A DNA stretch of 64,000 bases from Lachnospiraceae bacterium. Lineage in GTDB: Bacteria; Bacillota; Clostridia; Lachnospirales; Lachnospiraceae. The notes below the pieces were generated by a model that saw only the letters and a list, made by a program, of their open reading frames with translations, searched no databases and was not told the origin of the DNA. Shown in pieces: positions 35,613 through 44,904 of the stretch (positions are counted from its first letter, which is position 1; every line of letters begins with the position of its first letter). The stretch is taken from positions 1 to 64,000 of the forward strand of contig JAIDHX010000007.1 of the NCBI GenBank assembly GCA_029053015.1, written 5' to 3'. A program made the position numbers and the translations under genes.

Positions 35613-37946
35613 ATGTATAGAATAAAGATAAATACAAATGAAAAAATCACAGATGTTTCGGAAAGCCTTTATGGTCTGTTTTTTGAAGACATTAACCGAG
35701 CGGGGGACGGCGGCATATATGCTGAATTATTGCGGAACAGAGCCTTTGATGACGGTATTATACCGCAGGAGTGTACATATGACCCGCAAAATAAACTTAT
35801 CATTTCACCGACAGGCTGGCGTTCTTCGTTTGACTGCTGCGAGAACGAAGGTATCGCGGCGTGGACTGCGTGCAGTGGTGCAGAAATGCAGCTTACTGAT
35901 AAAAATACTCTGCACAAAAACCGCAAACGTGCTTTGGAAGTAAATTTCAAAGGCGGTTATATACAAAATGATGGATTTATGGGCATACCTGTTCAAAATG
36001 GGAGATCATACAGATTTTATATGTTTGCAAAAGCTGATGAAGCGACGGAAGTATCGGTACTGCTTACTTCCGAAAACGGCAGGGAATACGCAAAGCACAC
36101 CTTTATGGTATGCGGCGATTATAATAAGTATGAGTGTGAATTAACAAGCATTGCAGAGGATTTTAACGGACGTCTTGCTATGTGCTCATCTTCGGCGCAA
36201 ACCGTTACGATTGGCTTTACATCTCTTTTTCCAACGGACACATTTATGGGGCGGGAGAACGGACTGCGAAAATCGTTAGCGGAAAGAATGATAAAGTTAA
36301 ATCCTGCTTTTCTCCGATTTCCGGGCGGCTGTATTGTGGAAGGTTTTACTAAGGAAACCGCTTTCAGATTTGAAGATACGATAGGTCCTGTATGGGAGAG
36401 GAAACCTCACTGGCTGCTGTGGTCTTATATGACAACGAACGGACTTGGTTTTCACGAATTTCTGCAATTTTGTGAGGACGCCAAAATAGATGCTATGTAT
36501 GTATTTAACTGCGGAATGACTTGTCAGGGAAGAAATCCCGACTATTTTGATGAGGAACTGGTCAATCAGTATTACGAAGATACCGTTCACGCTGTTTTAT
36601 ATGCCACAGCCCCTGCCGATACAGAGTGGGGAGCTAAAAGAGCAGCTAACGGACATACGGAACCTTTTACAGTACTGAAATATCTTGAAATTGGCAATGA
36701 AAACTGGGGCAGTGAATACTGCAGGCGTTATGAATATTTTTATAACAAGCTGAAAAAACAGTTCCCGCAGTTCATATATATTTCGACAGACCATACCGAA
36801 CGCAGCGGACTGAAAACGGAAATGGTCGATGAACATTTTTATTCTTCGCCTGAATTTTTTGCCGCTAATTCTGCAATGTATGATAATTTGGACAGAAACG
36901 GCGCAGACATATACTGCGGCGAATATGCGGCAACGATTGGCTGCAAAGAGGGAAATTTATACGGCGCATTAGGCGAGGCAGCATTTCTGACAGGAATTGA
37001 AAGAAATCAGGACAAGGTTCGTATGACAAGCTATGCTCCTCTTTTTCAGAATGTCGCATATAAGGCGTGGGAGCCTGATATGATAATTTTCAATAACCAC
37101 GAGGATTATGCTATCCCAAGCTACTATATGCTGAAAATGTTTGCGGAAAACCGCGGGAATTATGTCTGCGGATATGAAGTTAAAACAGAAGCGGATAGGC
37201 AAATGGAAAAAGGCGCTTTTGCCATCCACTTTGAAAAAGGGCTAAGTGTTTCAGCTATTTATATTGACAATAAACCATGTGAAAATGTTTGTACTCTTGA
37301 GGGCGACATCAGTTTTACAGATAATAAATCGTATATGGGTACGGGTGTAGGGCTTGTGGGTGACATTCAAAAAAACAGGCAAAGCTTTTCAGCTCTAATA
37401 AAAGCGGAGAACGAAAGAATACACCTTCGTTTTTGGGACACAGGGCTTAAGGGCGAGGATCAGAACCATTACGACTGGATAATAGAAGAAGGTAAAAGCC
37501 GGGTCGTACACTATAATGGCTGGTCAAATGAAATAATATGTGATAATGCAGCGTGTACAGTAAACAAGGAGAATGAGGTTCGGATCATTACTGATAATGA
37601 CACATTTGAAATTACTTTCAACGGCAATATTTTACATCACAAGGCACTTGCGGAAATCCCGCACATAACGGCGGTCTGTACGGTAGATAAAAAAGCGTCG
37701 GAAGTGATAACAAAGCTGGTAAATTTCTCCGAAAAAGAACTAACCGTAAATATTTGTACAGACACAAAAATGGACGGTAAAGCTGTGCTCACAACTCTTA
37801 CAGGAGACAGCTATTATGCCGGAAATACCTTTGATGACAAGGAGGCTGTTTATCCTTATACCGAAACAATTGAAGCGGGTACAGATTATAATATTTTGAT
37901 AAGACCTCGTTCAATCAATGTGATACGGCAGCGATTGGCCGATTAA
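35613..37946 (+). CDS. Alpha-L-arabinofuranosidase, GH51 family
   Basis: About 777 residues. The N-terminal region (SLYGLFFEDINRAGDGGIYA) and FLRFPGGCIVEGFT are GH51 hallmarks. The acid/base glutamate is in YLEIGNENWGSEY and the nucleophile glutamate in IYCGEYAA. The C-terminal beta-domain completes the enzyme. A carbohydrate-binding-like segment (about 75-200) is inserted near the N-terminus. No signal peptide is present, so it probably acts in the cytosol on imported arabino-oligosaccharides. The ATG at 35613 follows GAGGA. A GH43 enzyme lies 3 kb downstream on the other strand. Confidence 0.93.
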   Translation: MYRIKINTNEKITDVSESLYGLFFEDINRAGDGGIYAELLRNRAFDDGIIPQECTYDPQNKLIISPTGWRSSFDCCENEGIAAWTACSGAEMQLTDKNTLHKNRKRALEVNFKGGYIQNDGFMGIPVQNGRSYRFYMFAKADEATEVSVLLTSENGREYAKHTFMVCGDYNKYECELTSIAEDFNGRLAMCSSSAQTVTIGFTSLFPTDTFMGRENGLRKSLAERMIKLNPAFLRFPGGCIVEGFTKETAFRFEDTIGPVWERKPHWLLWSYMTTNGLGFHEFLQFCEDAKIDAMYVFNCGMTCQGRNPDYFDEELVNQYYEDTVHAVLYATAPADTEWGAKRAANGHTEPFTVLKYLEIGNENWGSEYCRRYEYFYNKLKKQFPQFIYISTDHTERSGLKTEMVDEHFYSSPEFFAANSAMYDNLDRNGADIYCGEYAATIGCKEGNLYGALGEAAFLTGIERNQDKVRMTSYAPLFQNVAYKAWEPDMIIFNNHEDYAIPSYYMLKMFAENRGNYVCGYEVKTEADRQMEKGAFAIHFEKGLSVSAIYIDNKPCENVCTLEGDISFTDNKSYMGTGVGLVGDIQKNRQSFSALIKAENERIHLRFWDTGLKGEDQNHYDWIIEEGKSRVVHYNGWSNEIICDNAACTVNKENEVRIITDNDTFEITFNGNILHHKALAEIPHITAVCTVDKKASEVITKLVNFSEKELTVNICTDTKMDGKAVLTTLTGDSYYAGNTFDDKEAVYPYTETIEAGTDYNILIRPRSINVIRQRLAD

Positions 37947-37975
37947 TCAATTTCAAATTTAACGGAGGAAAAAGG

Positions 37976-38373
37976 ATGGAGTATCGATTGGCGTCAAAAG
38001 AAGAACTGGAGAGGCATTCACTTTTGTTGTGTTAGATGCCGATGTTCCAATCGGGGAAGGAACCTTGATTTTGTCGCCTGCATGCAATGCCATTGCGGGC
38101 AGACTGCCCCTGTGCGATGGCAAAGAAATTGCCAATATTAACGCCTTGCGTATTCGAAAAGAATATGAAGGAAATGGTCATATTTCAAAACTGATGCGGG
38201 AAATAGAATGTTATGCAAAGAATCATAAAATAGCAAGACTGACAATCGGAGTTGAGGCAAAGGAAATAAGAAATTTAGCAATTTACCTGCACTTAGGATT
38301 TACGGAATTTCTTTTTTCGGAAGTGGAGGAGGGAGAGCTGGTGTTGTATTTGGGGAAAACGATCAAAATATAA
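37976..38373 (+). pseudogene. GNAT acetyltransferase remnant with internal deletion and frameshift
   Basis: The gene starts properly (AAGG site, ATG 37976, MEYRLASKEELERH) but runs into a stop after 19 codons. A second frame, entered near 38016, reads AFTFVVLDADVPIGEGTLIL and continues with the GNAT core IANINALRIRKEYEGNGH and IGVEAKEIRNLAIYLHLGF to 38373. Compared with intact members of this family, roughly 30 codons of the N-terminal third are missing at the junction. It is therefore a deleted, out-of-frame copy. Confidence 0.75.
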
Positions 38374-38383
38374 AATTCCGTAG

Positions 38384-38412
38384 TTGACAAAAATGATTGG
38401 CTGTAGTATATT
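38384..38412 (+). promoter_or_regulatory. Promoter of the tRNA-Gly gene
   Basis: TTGACA (38384-38389) and TATATT (38407-38412), 17-bp spacer, 33 bp before the tRNA. Confidence 0.8.
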
Positions 38413-38445
38413 ATTATTTGTCCGTTAAATATGGACATTTGATAA

Positions 38446-38517
<72 letters not shown>

Positions 38518-38530
38518 GTCTATGATCCTT

Positions 38531-38558
38531 GCCCGTCAGTCTTTGACGGGCATTTTTT
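38531..38558 (+). terminator. Terminator after tRNA-Gly
   Basis: GCCCGTCA (38531-38538) pairs with TGACGGGC (38544-38551), followed by ATTTTTT. Confidence 0.9.
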
Positions 38559-38667
38559 ATGTACGCATATTCTACAGGCAAACTTTAAAGCCTTACAGTA
38601 CCAAATCAATCATTTCTGCCATATCAGACAAAGAAACAGCAAATTCTTTTTTTCTTTTCCTTTTTTG

Positions 38668-38696
38668 TTGACTTTTTTAGGGCTTCTTGTGATAAT
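38668..38696 (+). promoter_or_regulatory. Probable promoter of the small proline-rich membrane protein gene
   Basis: TTGACT (38668-38673) and GATAAT (38691-38696) with a 17-bp spacer, about 90 bp before the start codon. Confidence 0.5.
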
Positions 38697-38783
38697 AAAT
38701 GCGAAATATGCTTTTTCATTACAGTAAATATGTAGATGGATTCGTAAAAGAAAACCTGGAGACGAAAGAAAGGAGTTTTACCA

Positions 38784-39038
38784 ATGGACGAAACAATGGT
38801 AGTTTTTATCGTGGTTATTGTACTAATTCAAACAATTGTACTTGCGATTATGTGGGCAATTATTAAATCTGCCGCAAAAGCAGGCGTACAACAGGCTTTA
38901 TGGGAAACATTACCGAAATTTTGCAGGGAAAATCAGATTATGCCCCCACAGCAGAATTTTATGCCGCCGCAGAATACGATGCCACCACAGAATACGATGC
39001 CGCCACAACAGGGATTTTACAACATGCCGCCGAGATGA
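38784..39038 (+). CDS. Small membrane protein with MPPQ repeats
   Basis: 84 residues. One N-terminal membrane segment (about 6-27, VVFIVVIVLIQTIVLAIMWA) is followed by a short amphipathic part and a C-terminal tail of MPPQ-type repeats (MPPQQNF, MPPQNT twice, MPPQQGF). AAGGAG precedes the start and a terminator follows, so it is a real single-gene unit. No function is known. The tail could bind proteins through poly-proline interactions. Confidence 0.75.
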   Translation: MDETMVVFIVVIVLIQTIVLAIMWAIIKSAAKAGVQQALWETLPKFCRENQIMPPQQNFMPPQNTMPPQNTMPPQQGFYNMPPR

Positions 39039-39076
39039 CCGAATTTATAGAAATGGCGGACAAAATACCAATGCAT

Positions 39077-39119
39077 AAGCAATCCGCCAACTCTGTACGA
39101 AAATGCGGATTGCTTTTTC
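39077..39119 (+). terminator. Terminator after the small membrane protein gene
   Basis: AAGCAATCCGC (39077-39087) pairs perfectly with GCGGATTGCTT (39105-39115), then a T-run. Confidence 0.9.
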
Positions 39120-39157
39120 TCGTTATATAGGATACAATTTACATAATATCATTTAAA

Positions 39158-40699
39158 ATGCAGGCGGTTATGATGTTCGGAGCGCTGCGGGAGGAAAGGT
39201 ATCTTGATATGCTGTTAAAAACGCCGATAGTATGTCTTTTATTTATTATATATATGATTGGATTTTACTATCGGAAGCCGCATATTCCGATAAAATCCAC
39301 AAGGATTTTCAGGGCGCTTACGGGAGTGGCGTTTCTGAATGCTCTGTTTGATTTGATCACGGTTTACACGGTCAATCACAGAGACACGGTTTCGAATGTG
39401 GTGAATCTGGTGGCACATATTATCTATTTAATGTCCATACTGGGTTTTATTTATATGTTGTTTTTATATATGAGAAGTTATCTGGAAGCCAGTCTGCGGT
39501 TTGACAAAACGCTGAAAGTGCTGCACAGTCTGCCGTGTTGTCTGTCAACCATAGGGATTCTGGTGCTGCCGATTACCTATGTCCATGGAAAAACCACGGA
39601 TTATTCTTTGGGACCGAAGGCGTACGCTCTATATGGAAGTGTTGTCATATACCTGATTCTGATTTTGTATTACTGTCTCCGCTACTGGAAGATTCTGGAC
39701 GGTGAAAAAAGAATGGCAATCATACTTGCCGTTCCGATTTATATTGTTACTTCGGCCATTCAAATGCTGATGCCGGAAAATCTTTTGGTGGTTGTCTGTT
39801 CCACACTTATTATGCTCGGTCTTATACTGAGCAACGAGAATACGGAAAAATATGTGGACGAAAAATCTGCGTTGTTCAATCAGTATGCCTTTGAGACGGT
39901 TCTGGATGAAAATGATTTTGAAAAACAGAAGAAGATGATAGCGGTTCTGTGTTTTTGCAAGACAGAAAACAATTTTGACTGGAAGCAGGATGCGCTGATT
40001 ATGCAGGATATTCACAGGGGTATCAAGTCATACCGCCTGCAGGGGTACCGCATCGGTGAAAATGGTGTGGCGTTTATCAGCGGAACAAAGGAAAAAGCCT
40101 ATATGGTGCTGGAGAAGGTAAAGAATGCCGTCGAGGGTAAGTACGGAAGGGACAGCATAAGCATTGATACCAAGGTTTTGTCGGATGCGGAGACGGCAGC
40201 AAAGCATAACTGTATGCAGAGCATCATTGCTTTTTGCACGGAGACGGGCAGCCATTTTGCATATATCGATTATATGACGCACATTTATAACCGGAATGCG
40301 CTGGAACGGGATTTGGGAAAGCTTGCAAAGGACAGCAGCGGTTATTACATAATTGCCGATTTGAACGACTTGAAAAAAGTGAATGATACGATTGGACATT
40401 CTGCAGGCGACAAGTTGCTGCAGGGGTTTGCCGGCCTGCTTTCCGACACAGCTTTAGAAAATGGCAGGGTATACCGTCAGGGCGGAGATGAATTTGCCGT
40501 TTTATATGACGGGGATGCAGAGCAGTTTATCCGCGAACTGGAGGAACATTGCAGAATCTATAATCAATCCAGCAATGTTCCCATCAGCTATGCAATTGGG
40601 TACTGCGAGCTTGGCGTTGAGGGCTTCCTGAATATCGCGGACAGCATGATGTACGCCAACAAAAATGCTGTAAAGCAGCAGAGGGATGCACATTTATAG
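39158..40699 (+). CDS. Membrane diguanylate cyclase-type GGDEF protein
   Basis: 513 residues. About seven membrane segments occupy residues 20-225. A middle region of about 120 residues follows. The GGDEF domain (about 370-510) carries FAYIDYMTHIYNRNALERDL, IIADLNDLKKVNDTIGHSAGD and an intact active site in YRQGGDEFAVLYDG. It should make cyclic di-GMP in response to a signal sensed in or near the membrane. No product-binding RxxD was identified with confidence. The start is uncertain: 39158 has a poor ribosome binding site, and ATG codons at 39170 and 39173 are possible. Confidence 0.9.
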   Translation: MQAVMMFGALREERYLDMLLKTPIVCLLFIIYMIGFYYRKPHIPIKSTRIFRALTGVAFLNALFDLITVYTVNHRDTVSNVVNLVAHIIYLMSILGFIYMLFLYMRSYLEASLRFDKTLKVLHSLPCCLSTIGILVLPITYVHGKTTDYSLGPKAYALYGSVVIYLILILYYCLRYWKILDGEKRMAIILAVPIYIVTSAIQMLMPENLLVVVCSTLIMLGLILSNENTEKYVDEKSALFNQYAFETVLDENDFEKQKKMIAVLCFCKTENNFDWKQDALIMQDIHRGIKSYRLQGYRIGENGVAFISGTKEKAYMVLEKVKNAVEGKYGRDSISIDTKVLSDAETAAKHNCMQSIIAFCTETGSHFAYIDYMTHIYNRNALERDLGKLAKDSSGYYIIADLNDLKKVNDTIGHSAGDKLLQGFAGLLSDTALENGRVYRQGGDEFAVLYDGDAEQFIRELEEHCRIYNQSSNVPISYAIGYCELGVEGFLNIADSMMYANKNAVKQQRDAHL

Positions 40700-40706
40700 A
40701 AGAACA

Positions 40707-42056
40707 TTATTTTAAAAATACAAATGACTTTAGTTCAAACAAGCTGCGCCCTTTGAAGTAATCGGCAGTCCAGCCGGTATAATCGGTGGTGATTTTAAAA
40801 AACAGGGCGTGGCGTCCGGTGACGATGTTTACTCTTGTTTCTACCAAAGCGTCATCGTGTCCGATCGGGCAGCAGCCAATTTCCGTGCCGTCTTCACTGT
40901 CGATTAGGATATGCATGGTGCAGTCACAGCCGCAGCCGCCGATTCTGGCGGCGAAGGTAAAAGTTTTACTCGAAAAATCTTCCCCAAAATCAAAATATTT
41001 ATAGCCGATGACACAGCCGTCCGTGATGTTGGTTACGACACGCTCAAATATGTTTTTTTCCGTGATAAAAGCAGTGCCCTTCAGCACGCAGGCAATATCG
41101 GCGGGCGTCTCCCTGTAGGGCGATAAGGATTCTTCAAAGCCCAAGGAGGTCATTTCCACAGGCGGAATGGTGCCGTCGGGCAGAATTTCAATTTTTTCAA
41201 CACAGCCTCGTCTGGACATGATGGTGCCGTTTGTCATGCGGTGGTAAAAGATATACCACTGATTGTTGATACAGGCGATGGAGCCGTGGTTATTGCCGCC
41301 CGGATAATCGACGCCGTTGTCCACGATGTAGCCCCGGTAGATAAACGGTCCGGTCGGTTTGTCCGAGGTTGCATAGGCGAGGCGGCATCCCCTTTTGGGA
41401 GAATAAATCATATAGTAGGTATCGCCGATTTTGCGGGGGGATGCCGCTTCAAAAAACAATTTTTCTTCTTTGTCAAAACCGTTCCTGCCGGAAAGCTCAC
41501 AGGGGATAAAATGCTCGATGCAGGTATTGTCTAAAACTTCGTACATATTTTCAGGATTTATCTGTGCCATAAAGGAACGTTCAAAGCCGCAGTAAATATA
41601 CACCTGCCCGTCATCATCCACCAGCACGCCCGGGTCTATAAACCAGCCGTTGCAGCAGATTTCGTCGGAGATGGTATATTTGTATTTGGACAGGAGTGTA
41701 AATGGGCCTTCCGGGCGGTCGCTTACGGCAACACAGCCTTTTGCATTTACAATGTAGGCAAAGAGGTAATATTTTCCGTCTTTTTCTACCACATCCGGTG
41801 CGTAAAGTTCGTTGTTTTCCCCGGTCCAGTCTGTATCCGCCGCATGGTCATAATCCGCGCGGGTGTGAAAAATATCCCCATGACATACCCAGTCGTTTAA
41901 ATTGTCAAGGGGTGCGCTCCAGCATTTTAAGACATAATCGCAGAATTTATCGGAGCCTGCCTTGTCATGAGAGCCGTAGACATAGATACGGCTGCCGAAT
42001 ACGCGCGGCTCGCCGTCGGGGATATATTCCCAGTTTGGAAGATATGGATTCGCCAT
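40707..42056 (-). CDS. Glycoside hydrolase family 43 protein with C-terminal CBM6-like domain
   Basis: About 449 residues. The five-blade propeller part (about 1-300) begins YIPDGEPRVFGSRIYVYGSH, includes NNELYAPDVVEKDGKYYLFA, and the putative acid glutamate lies in FFEAASPRKIGDTYYMIYS. The C-terminal 130 residues resemble a CBM6-type sugar-binding domain. There is no signal peptide, so it is probably cytosolic and cleaves arabinose or xylose side chains together with the GH51 enzyme nearby. The ATG at 42056 has AGAGGT upstream; the longer frame to 42164 lacks support. Confidence 0.9.
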   Translation of the reverse strand: MANPYLPNWEYIPDGEPRVFGSRIYVYGSHDKAGSDKFCDYVLKCWSAPLDNLNDWVCHGDIFHTRADYDHAADTDWTGENNELYAPDVVEKDGKYYLFAYIVNAKGCVAVSDRPEGPFTLLSKYKYTISDEICCNGWFIDPGVLVDDDGQVYIYCGFERSFMAQINPENMYEVLDNTCIEHFIPCELSGRNGFDKEEKLFFEAASPRKIGDTYYMIYSPKRGCRLAYATSDKPTGPFIYRGYIVDNGVDYPGGNNHGSIACINNQWYIFYHRMTNGTIMSRRGCVEKIEILPDGTIPPVEMTSLGFEESLSPYRETPADIACVLKGTAFITEKNIFERVVTNITDGCVIGYKYFDFGEDFSSKTFTFAARIGGCGCDCTMHILIDSEDGTEIGCCPIGHDDALVETRVNIVTGRHALFFKITTDYTGWTADYFKGRSLFELKSFVFLK

Positions 42057-42187
42057 TTTGACCTCTTTTCCGCGTATCCCCTGCCCGCCGTGGCTTTGGT
42101 AGGATGCGCTGGTTTTGTGTAGAAATGATAGGTCAATTATATAGCACGGCGGATAAAAAGACAATTTAGATTTTTTTCAAAATCGTA

Positions 42188-42227
42188 TTGACAAAAGTGT
42201 GCATGTAGTGTATATATTGATATATAC
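42188..42227 (+). promoter_or_regulatory. Promoter with overlapping GntR (YtrA-type) operator
   Basis: TTGACA (42188-42193) and a TATATA -10 (42211-42216) are 17 bp apart. GTATATA TTGA TATATAC (42210-42227) is a perfect 7-bp inverted repeat across the -10. YtrA-type GntR repressors bind such GT-N-AC palindromes, and one is encoded in this operon (43846-44211), so autorepression is likely. Confidence 0.75.
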
Positions 42228-42253
42228 AGAATATATACGAAAGGAAAACGAAA

Positions 42254-43084
42254 ATGCTGAAGGTTGAAAATGTATCAAAAAGGCGGAATACATTTCTTTT
42301 AGACAATATATCCATAGAGCTGCCGGAAGGCTATATTATGGGGCTTATCGGGGAAAACGGCGCGGGCAAGACCACGCTGCTTCAGATAATAGCGGGGCTG
42401 TTGTCCGCGGACAAAGGCGGAATCCGGATTGACGGGATTCCTCTTGCAGAGGAGGAGGCGGACGTAAAGCAGGAGATTGGCACGGTACTGCACGATGATA
42501 TGTTTGATGTGCGTGACACCCTGCTGCGAAACGGAAACCGTTACGGGCGGTTTTACCGCCGTTATGAGGAAAGCGGATTGAAAGAGCACATGCAAAAGTT
42601 CGGACTGGACGGCAGGAAGAAATACGGGCGGCTGTCCAAGGGAGAAAAATTGAAATTTGCAATGGCATTTGCTCTGTCCCACAAGCCAAAGCTGCTGCTC
42701 TTAGACGAGCCCGCCGCAAATTTTGACAAGGAGTTCAGGACGCTTTTTATTAAGGAACTGCGGGATTATGTGGCAAGCGGAGAGAATTACGTGATTCTTT
42801 CGACTCACCTGACTTCCGACATTGACATGCTGGCGGATTACCTTCTGTTTATAAAAGGCGGCAGGCAGCTTCTCTACGGCGATATCGAGAGCGTCAGGGA
42901 GCGCTACCGGATGGCTGCCGGAGAGGAATATAAGCTGAAGCTGTTAAAGGACAGGGTAATCCACATGGAAAGCGGAGAATTTGGCAGCAGGGCGCTTGTG
43001 TACAATTCGGGGAAGCCGTTTGATTCGGCGCTGAAGGTGTGGGAGCCTTCCATAGAGGAATTGATGTATTTTATGGAGAAGTAA
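42254..43084 (+). CDS. ABC transporter ATP-binding protein (first module)
   Basis: 276 residues. Walker A is in MGLIGENGAGKTTLLQ, the signature is LSKGEKLKFAMAFAL, and Walker B with the following glutamate is KLLLLDEPAANFD, then the switch histidine in LSTHLTSD. It drives a small transporter with the membrane protein encoded 36 bp downstream. Genes of this layout under a YtrA-type regulator often respond to cell-envelope antibiotics. It is the first gene after the operator. Confidence 0.92.
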   Translation: MLKVENVSKRRNTFLLDNISIELPEGYIMGLIGENGAGKTTLLQIIAGLLSADKGGIRIDGIPLAEEEADVKQEIGTVLHDDMFDVRDTLLRNGNRYGRFYRRYEESGLKEHMQKFGLDGRKKYGRLSKGEKLKFAMAFALSHKPKLLLLDEPAANFDKEFRTLFIKELRDYVASGENYVILSTHLTSDIDMLADYLLFIKGGRQLLYGDIESVRERYRMAAGEEYKLKLLKDRVIHMESGEFGSRALVYNSGKPFDSALKVWEPSIEELMYFMEK

Positions 43085-43120
43085 AAGCGTGTGAACCGAG
43101 ACGCAGAAATGAGGTAAAAC

Positions 43121-43822
43121 ATGGAAAGAAAAGCAAGAGCGGCGGCGTCAGGCTGCCATATGTACAGACTGGTGATAAAGGACTATTTTCAGGGATTTCA
43201 CAGGGATATCAATCCGCAAAGGCTGGGACTGCTCGTTGCATGGGCGTCTATCGGGGTAATGTTTTGCTGGAGGTTTCAGGCGGAGATGTCACGAAACTGG
43301 CTGTTTGCAATTCCGGTGGCTTTTGCCGTGCTAAGCGGCGCCTTCCACAATGTATCCCTGCCTTTTATGATGTACCTTGTGCCGTTTTCGAAGGAGCAGC
43401 GGGAGGCGTATATCCGAAAATCTTTATATGTCAAAGTTGCAGTTCCCATGCTTTTTGCGGGACTGTGCGACAGCGCGGCGGCGATTTTGGGAGATGTATC
43501 CGTATACGGACTGGTTCTGCAGCTTGTAACCATATTCTGTGTCACCTATATCTGCGGTATGCTCTGGGACGACACAGTGAACAGTACAAAAGAGCGGCCG
43601 GCTTACGACAATCTGAAGGATTTTGCGGAAGTTCCGCTGGTGCTGTGCCAGATAGGCGGCTCGGCAATGTTTGCGATCTGCCTGCATCCTATCAGTGAGG
43701 TGGAATTCTGGATAATATTCCTCATCGAGATGGTAATTATGCTTCCCTGCGTCTGGGGCGTGACAAAAAAATGGAAAACCATACGGCGCAACTTTGCCGA
43801 TTATGAGAAACTGGGATATTAG
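43121..43822 (+). CDS. ABC transporter membrane subunit (first module)
   Basis: 233 residues with about six membrane segments (roughly 35-55, 62-85, 115-135, 138-160, 180-200 and 205-222). No sequence family beyond ABC-2-like permease is evident. It follows an ATPase gene and precedes its GntR regulator, so it is the probable channel partner. The start has GAGG upstream. A 219-codon frame in another phase over the same DNA is a shadow. Confidence 0.8.
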   Translation: MERKARAAASGCHMYRLVIKDYFQGFHRDINPQRLGLLVAWASIGVMFCWRFQAEMSRNWLFAIPVAFAVLSGAFHNVSLPFMMYLVPFSKEQREAYIRKSLYVKVAVPMLFAGLCDSAAAILGDVSVYGLVLQLVTIFCVTYICGMLWDDTVNSTKERPAYDNLKDFAEVPLVLCQIGGSAMFAICLHPISEVEFWIIFLIEMVIMLPCVWGVTKKWKTIRRNFADYEKLGY

Positions 43823-43845
43823 TGATGTGCTGAAAGGAGGAAAAG

Positions 43846-44211
43846 ATGCAGATTATAATTGAGCCGCATGGTACTTATGCGATATATGAGCAGATTGTAA
43901 ACCAGATGAAGAATGCAATCGTGTCGGGAGAACTGACCGCGAACGAAGCGCTGCCATCCATCAGAGGGCTGGCGGCGGAGATAGGGGTCAGTGTTATCAC
44001 AACGAAGCGGGCCTATGAGGAACTGGAAAAAGAAGGGCTTATCCGCTCCGTGGCAAATAAAGGTTTTTATGTCTGTGAGTACAATACGGATTATCTCCAT
44101 GAAAAGCAGCTTATGCAGTTGGAAAAGCGTTTTACGGAGGTGATTGAACTGGCAAAGCAGGCGGGATTGTCGGACGATGAAATTCGGGCTATGGTGGGAG
44201 GACTGTTATGA
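43846..44211 (+). CDS. GntR-family transcriptional regulator, YtrA type
   Basis: 121 residues. The winged helix spans about 10-75 (AIYEQIVNQMKNAIVSGEL, LPSIRGLAAEIGVSVITTKR). Only a short helical tail follows, as in the YtrA subfamily, which lacks a large effector domain. It should bind the palindrome at 42210-42227 and repress its own operon. Its stop codon overlaps the start of the next ATPase gene (ATGA). Confidence 0.92.
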   Translation: MQIIIEPHGTYAIYEQIVNQMKNAIVSGELTANEALPSIRGLAAEIGVSVITTKRAYEELEKEGLIRSVANKGFYVCEYNTDYLHEKQLMQLEKRFTEVIELAKQAGLSDDEIRAMVGGLL

Positions 44212-44885
44212 AAGATGATATTTTGTTTTCAGCAAGAGAGGTAAGAAGCTTAAGACCGAAGGGTTTTGGACGGAAGGCGTTCAAACTGGAGGATATCAGC
44301 TTTGCGCTGCCGAAGGGTTATATCATGGGAATTGTGGGGAAAAACGGTGCGGGCAAAACCACATTTTTTGACTATATCATGGACGGTAAAAAGAGGTACT
44401 CGGGGGAACTTTTGCTGGACGGCAGGGAGATTCATGAAGACCATTTGCAGACATTGAACCAAATAGGTTTTGTCTCGGAAAAAAATGAATTTCTGAATTT
44501 GCGGACAGCGGCGCAGAATGTGCAGATGTTAAGCCGGTTTTATTCTGATTTTGACAAAGACTTGTTTGAGAGCACCATGGAAAGCTTTCATGTTTCCAAG
44601 AATAAAACGGTGGGGAAAATGTCCCGCGGGGAGCTTATGAAGTTTCAGCTTGCATTTGCGGTGGCGCATAAACCGAAGCTGTTTTTGCTGGACGAAGCCA
44701 CGGCCGGAATGGACCCTGTATTCCGGATTGATTTTTACAGGCTGCTGCGCGAATTGATTCAGGACGAAAGCTGTTCCGTCATGTTATCGACGCACATGGA
44801 AGAGGAAATAGAGAAGCAGCTTGATTATGTCGGCGTTTTGGAGACGGGCAGGTTTGTCTCTTTTGGAGAAGTGCAGCCTGTATGA
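44208..44885 (+). CDS. ABC transporter ATP-binding protein (second module)
   Basis: 225 residues. Walker A is MGIVGKNGAGKTTFFD, the signature is KMSRGELMKFQLAFAV, and Walker B is KLFLLDEATAGMDP, with switch histidine in LSTHMEEE. It shares the architecture of the first ATPase and pairs with the membrane protein starting 19 bp later. Translation is coupled to the GntR gene by a 4-base overlap. Confidence 0.92.
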   Translation: MKDDILFSAREVRSLRPKGFGRKAFKLEDISFALPKGYIMGIVGKNGAGKTTFFDYIMDGKKRYSGELLLDGREIHEDHLQTLNQIGFVSEKNEFLNLRTAAQNVQMLSRFYSDFDKDLFESTMESFHVSKNKTVGKMSRGELMKFQLAFAVAHKPKLFLLDEATAGMDPVFRIDFYRLLRELIQDESCSVMLSTHMEEEIEKQLDYVGVLETGRFVSFGEVQPV

Positions 44886-44904
44886 GGCAGGAAGGGAGAT
44901 TCGT

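Noticed and set aside
43039..43698. 219-codon frame overlapping the first ABC membrane subunit
   Set aside because: Shadow frame: the overlapping 233-residue frame has a proper ribosome binding site and membrane segments.
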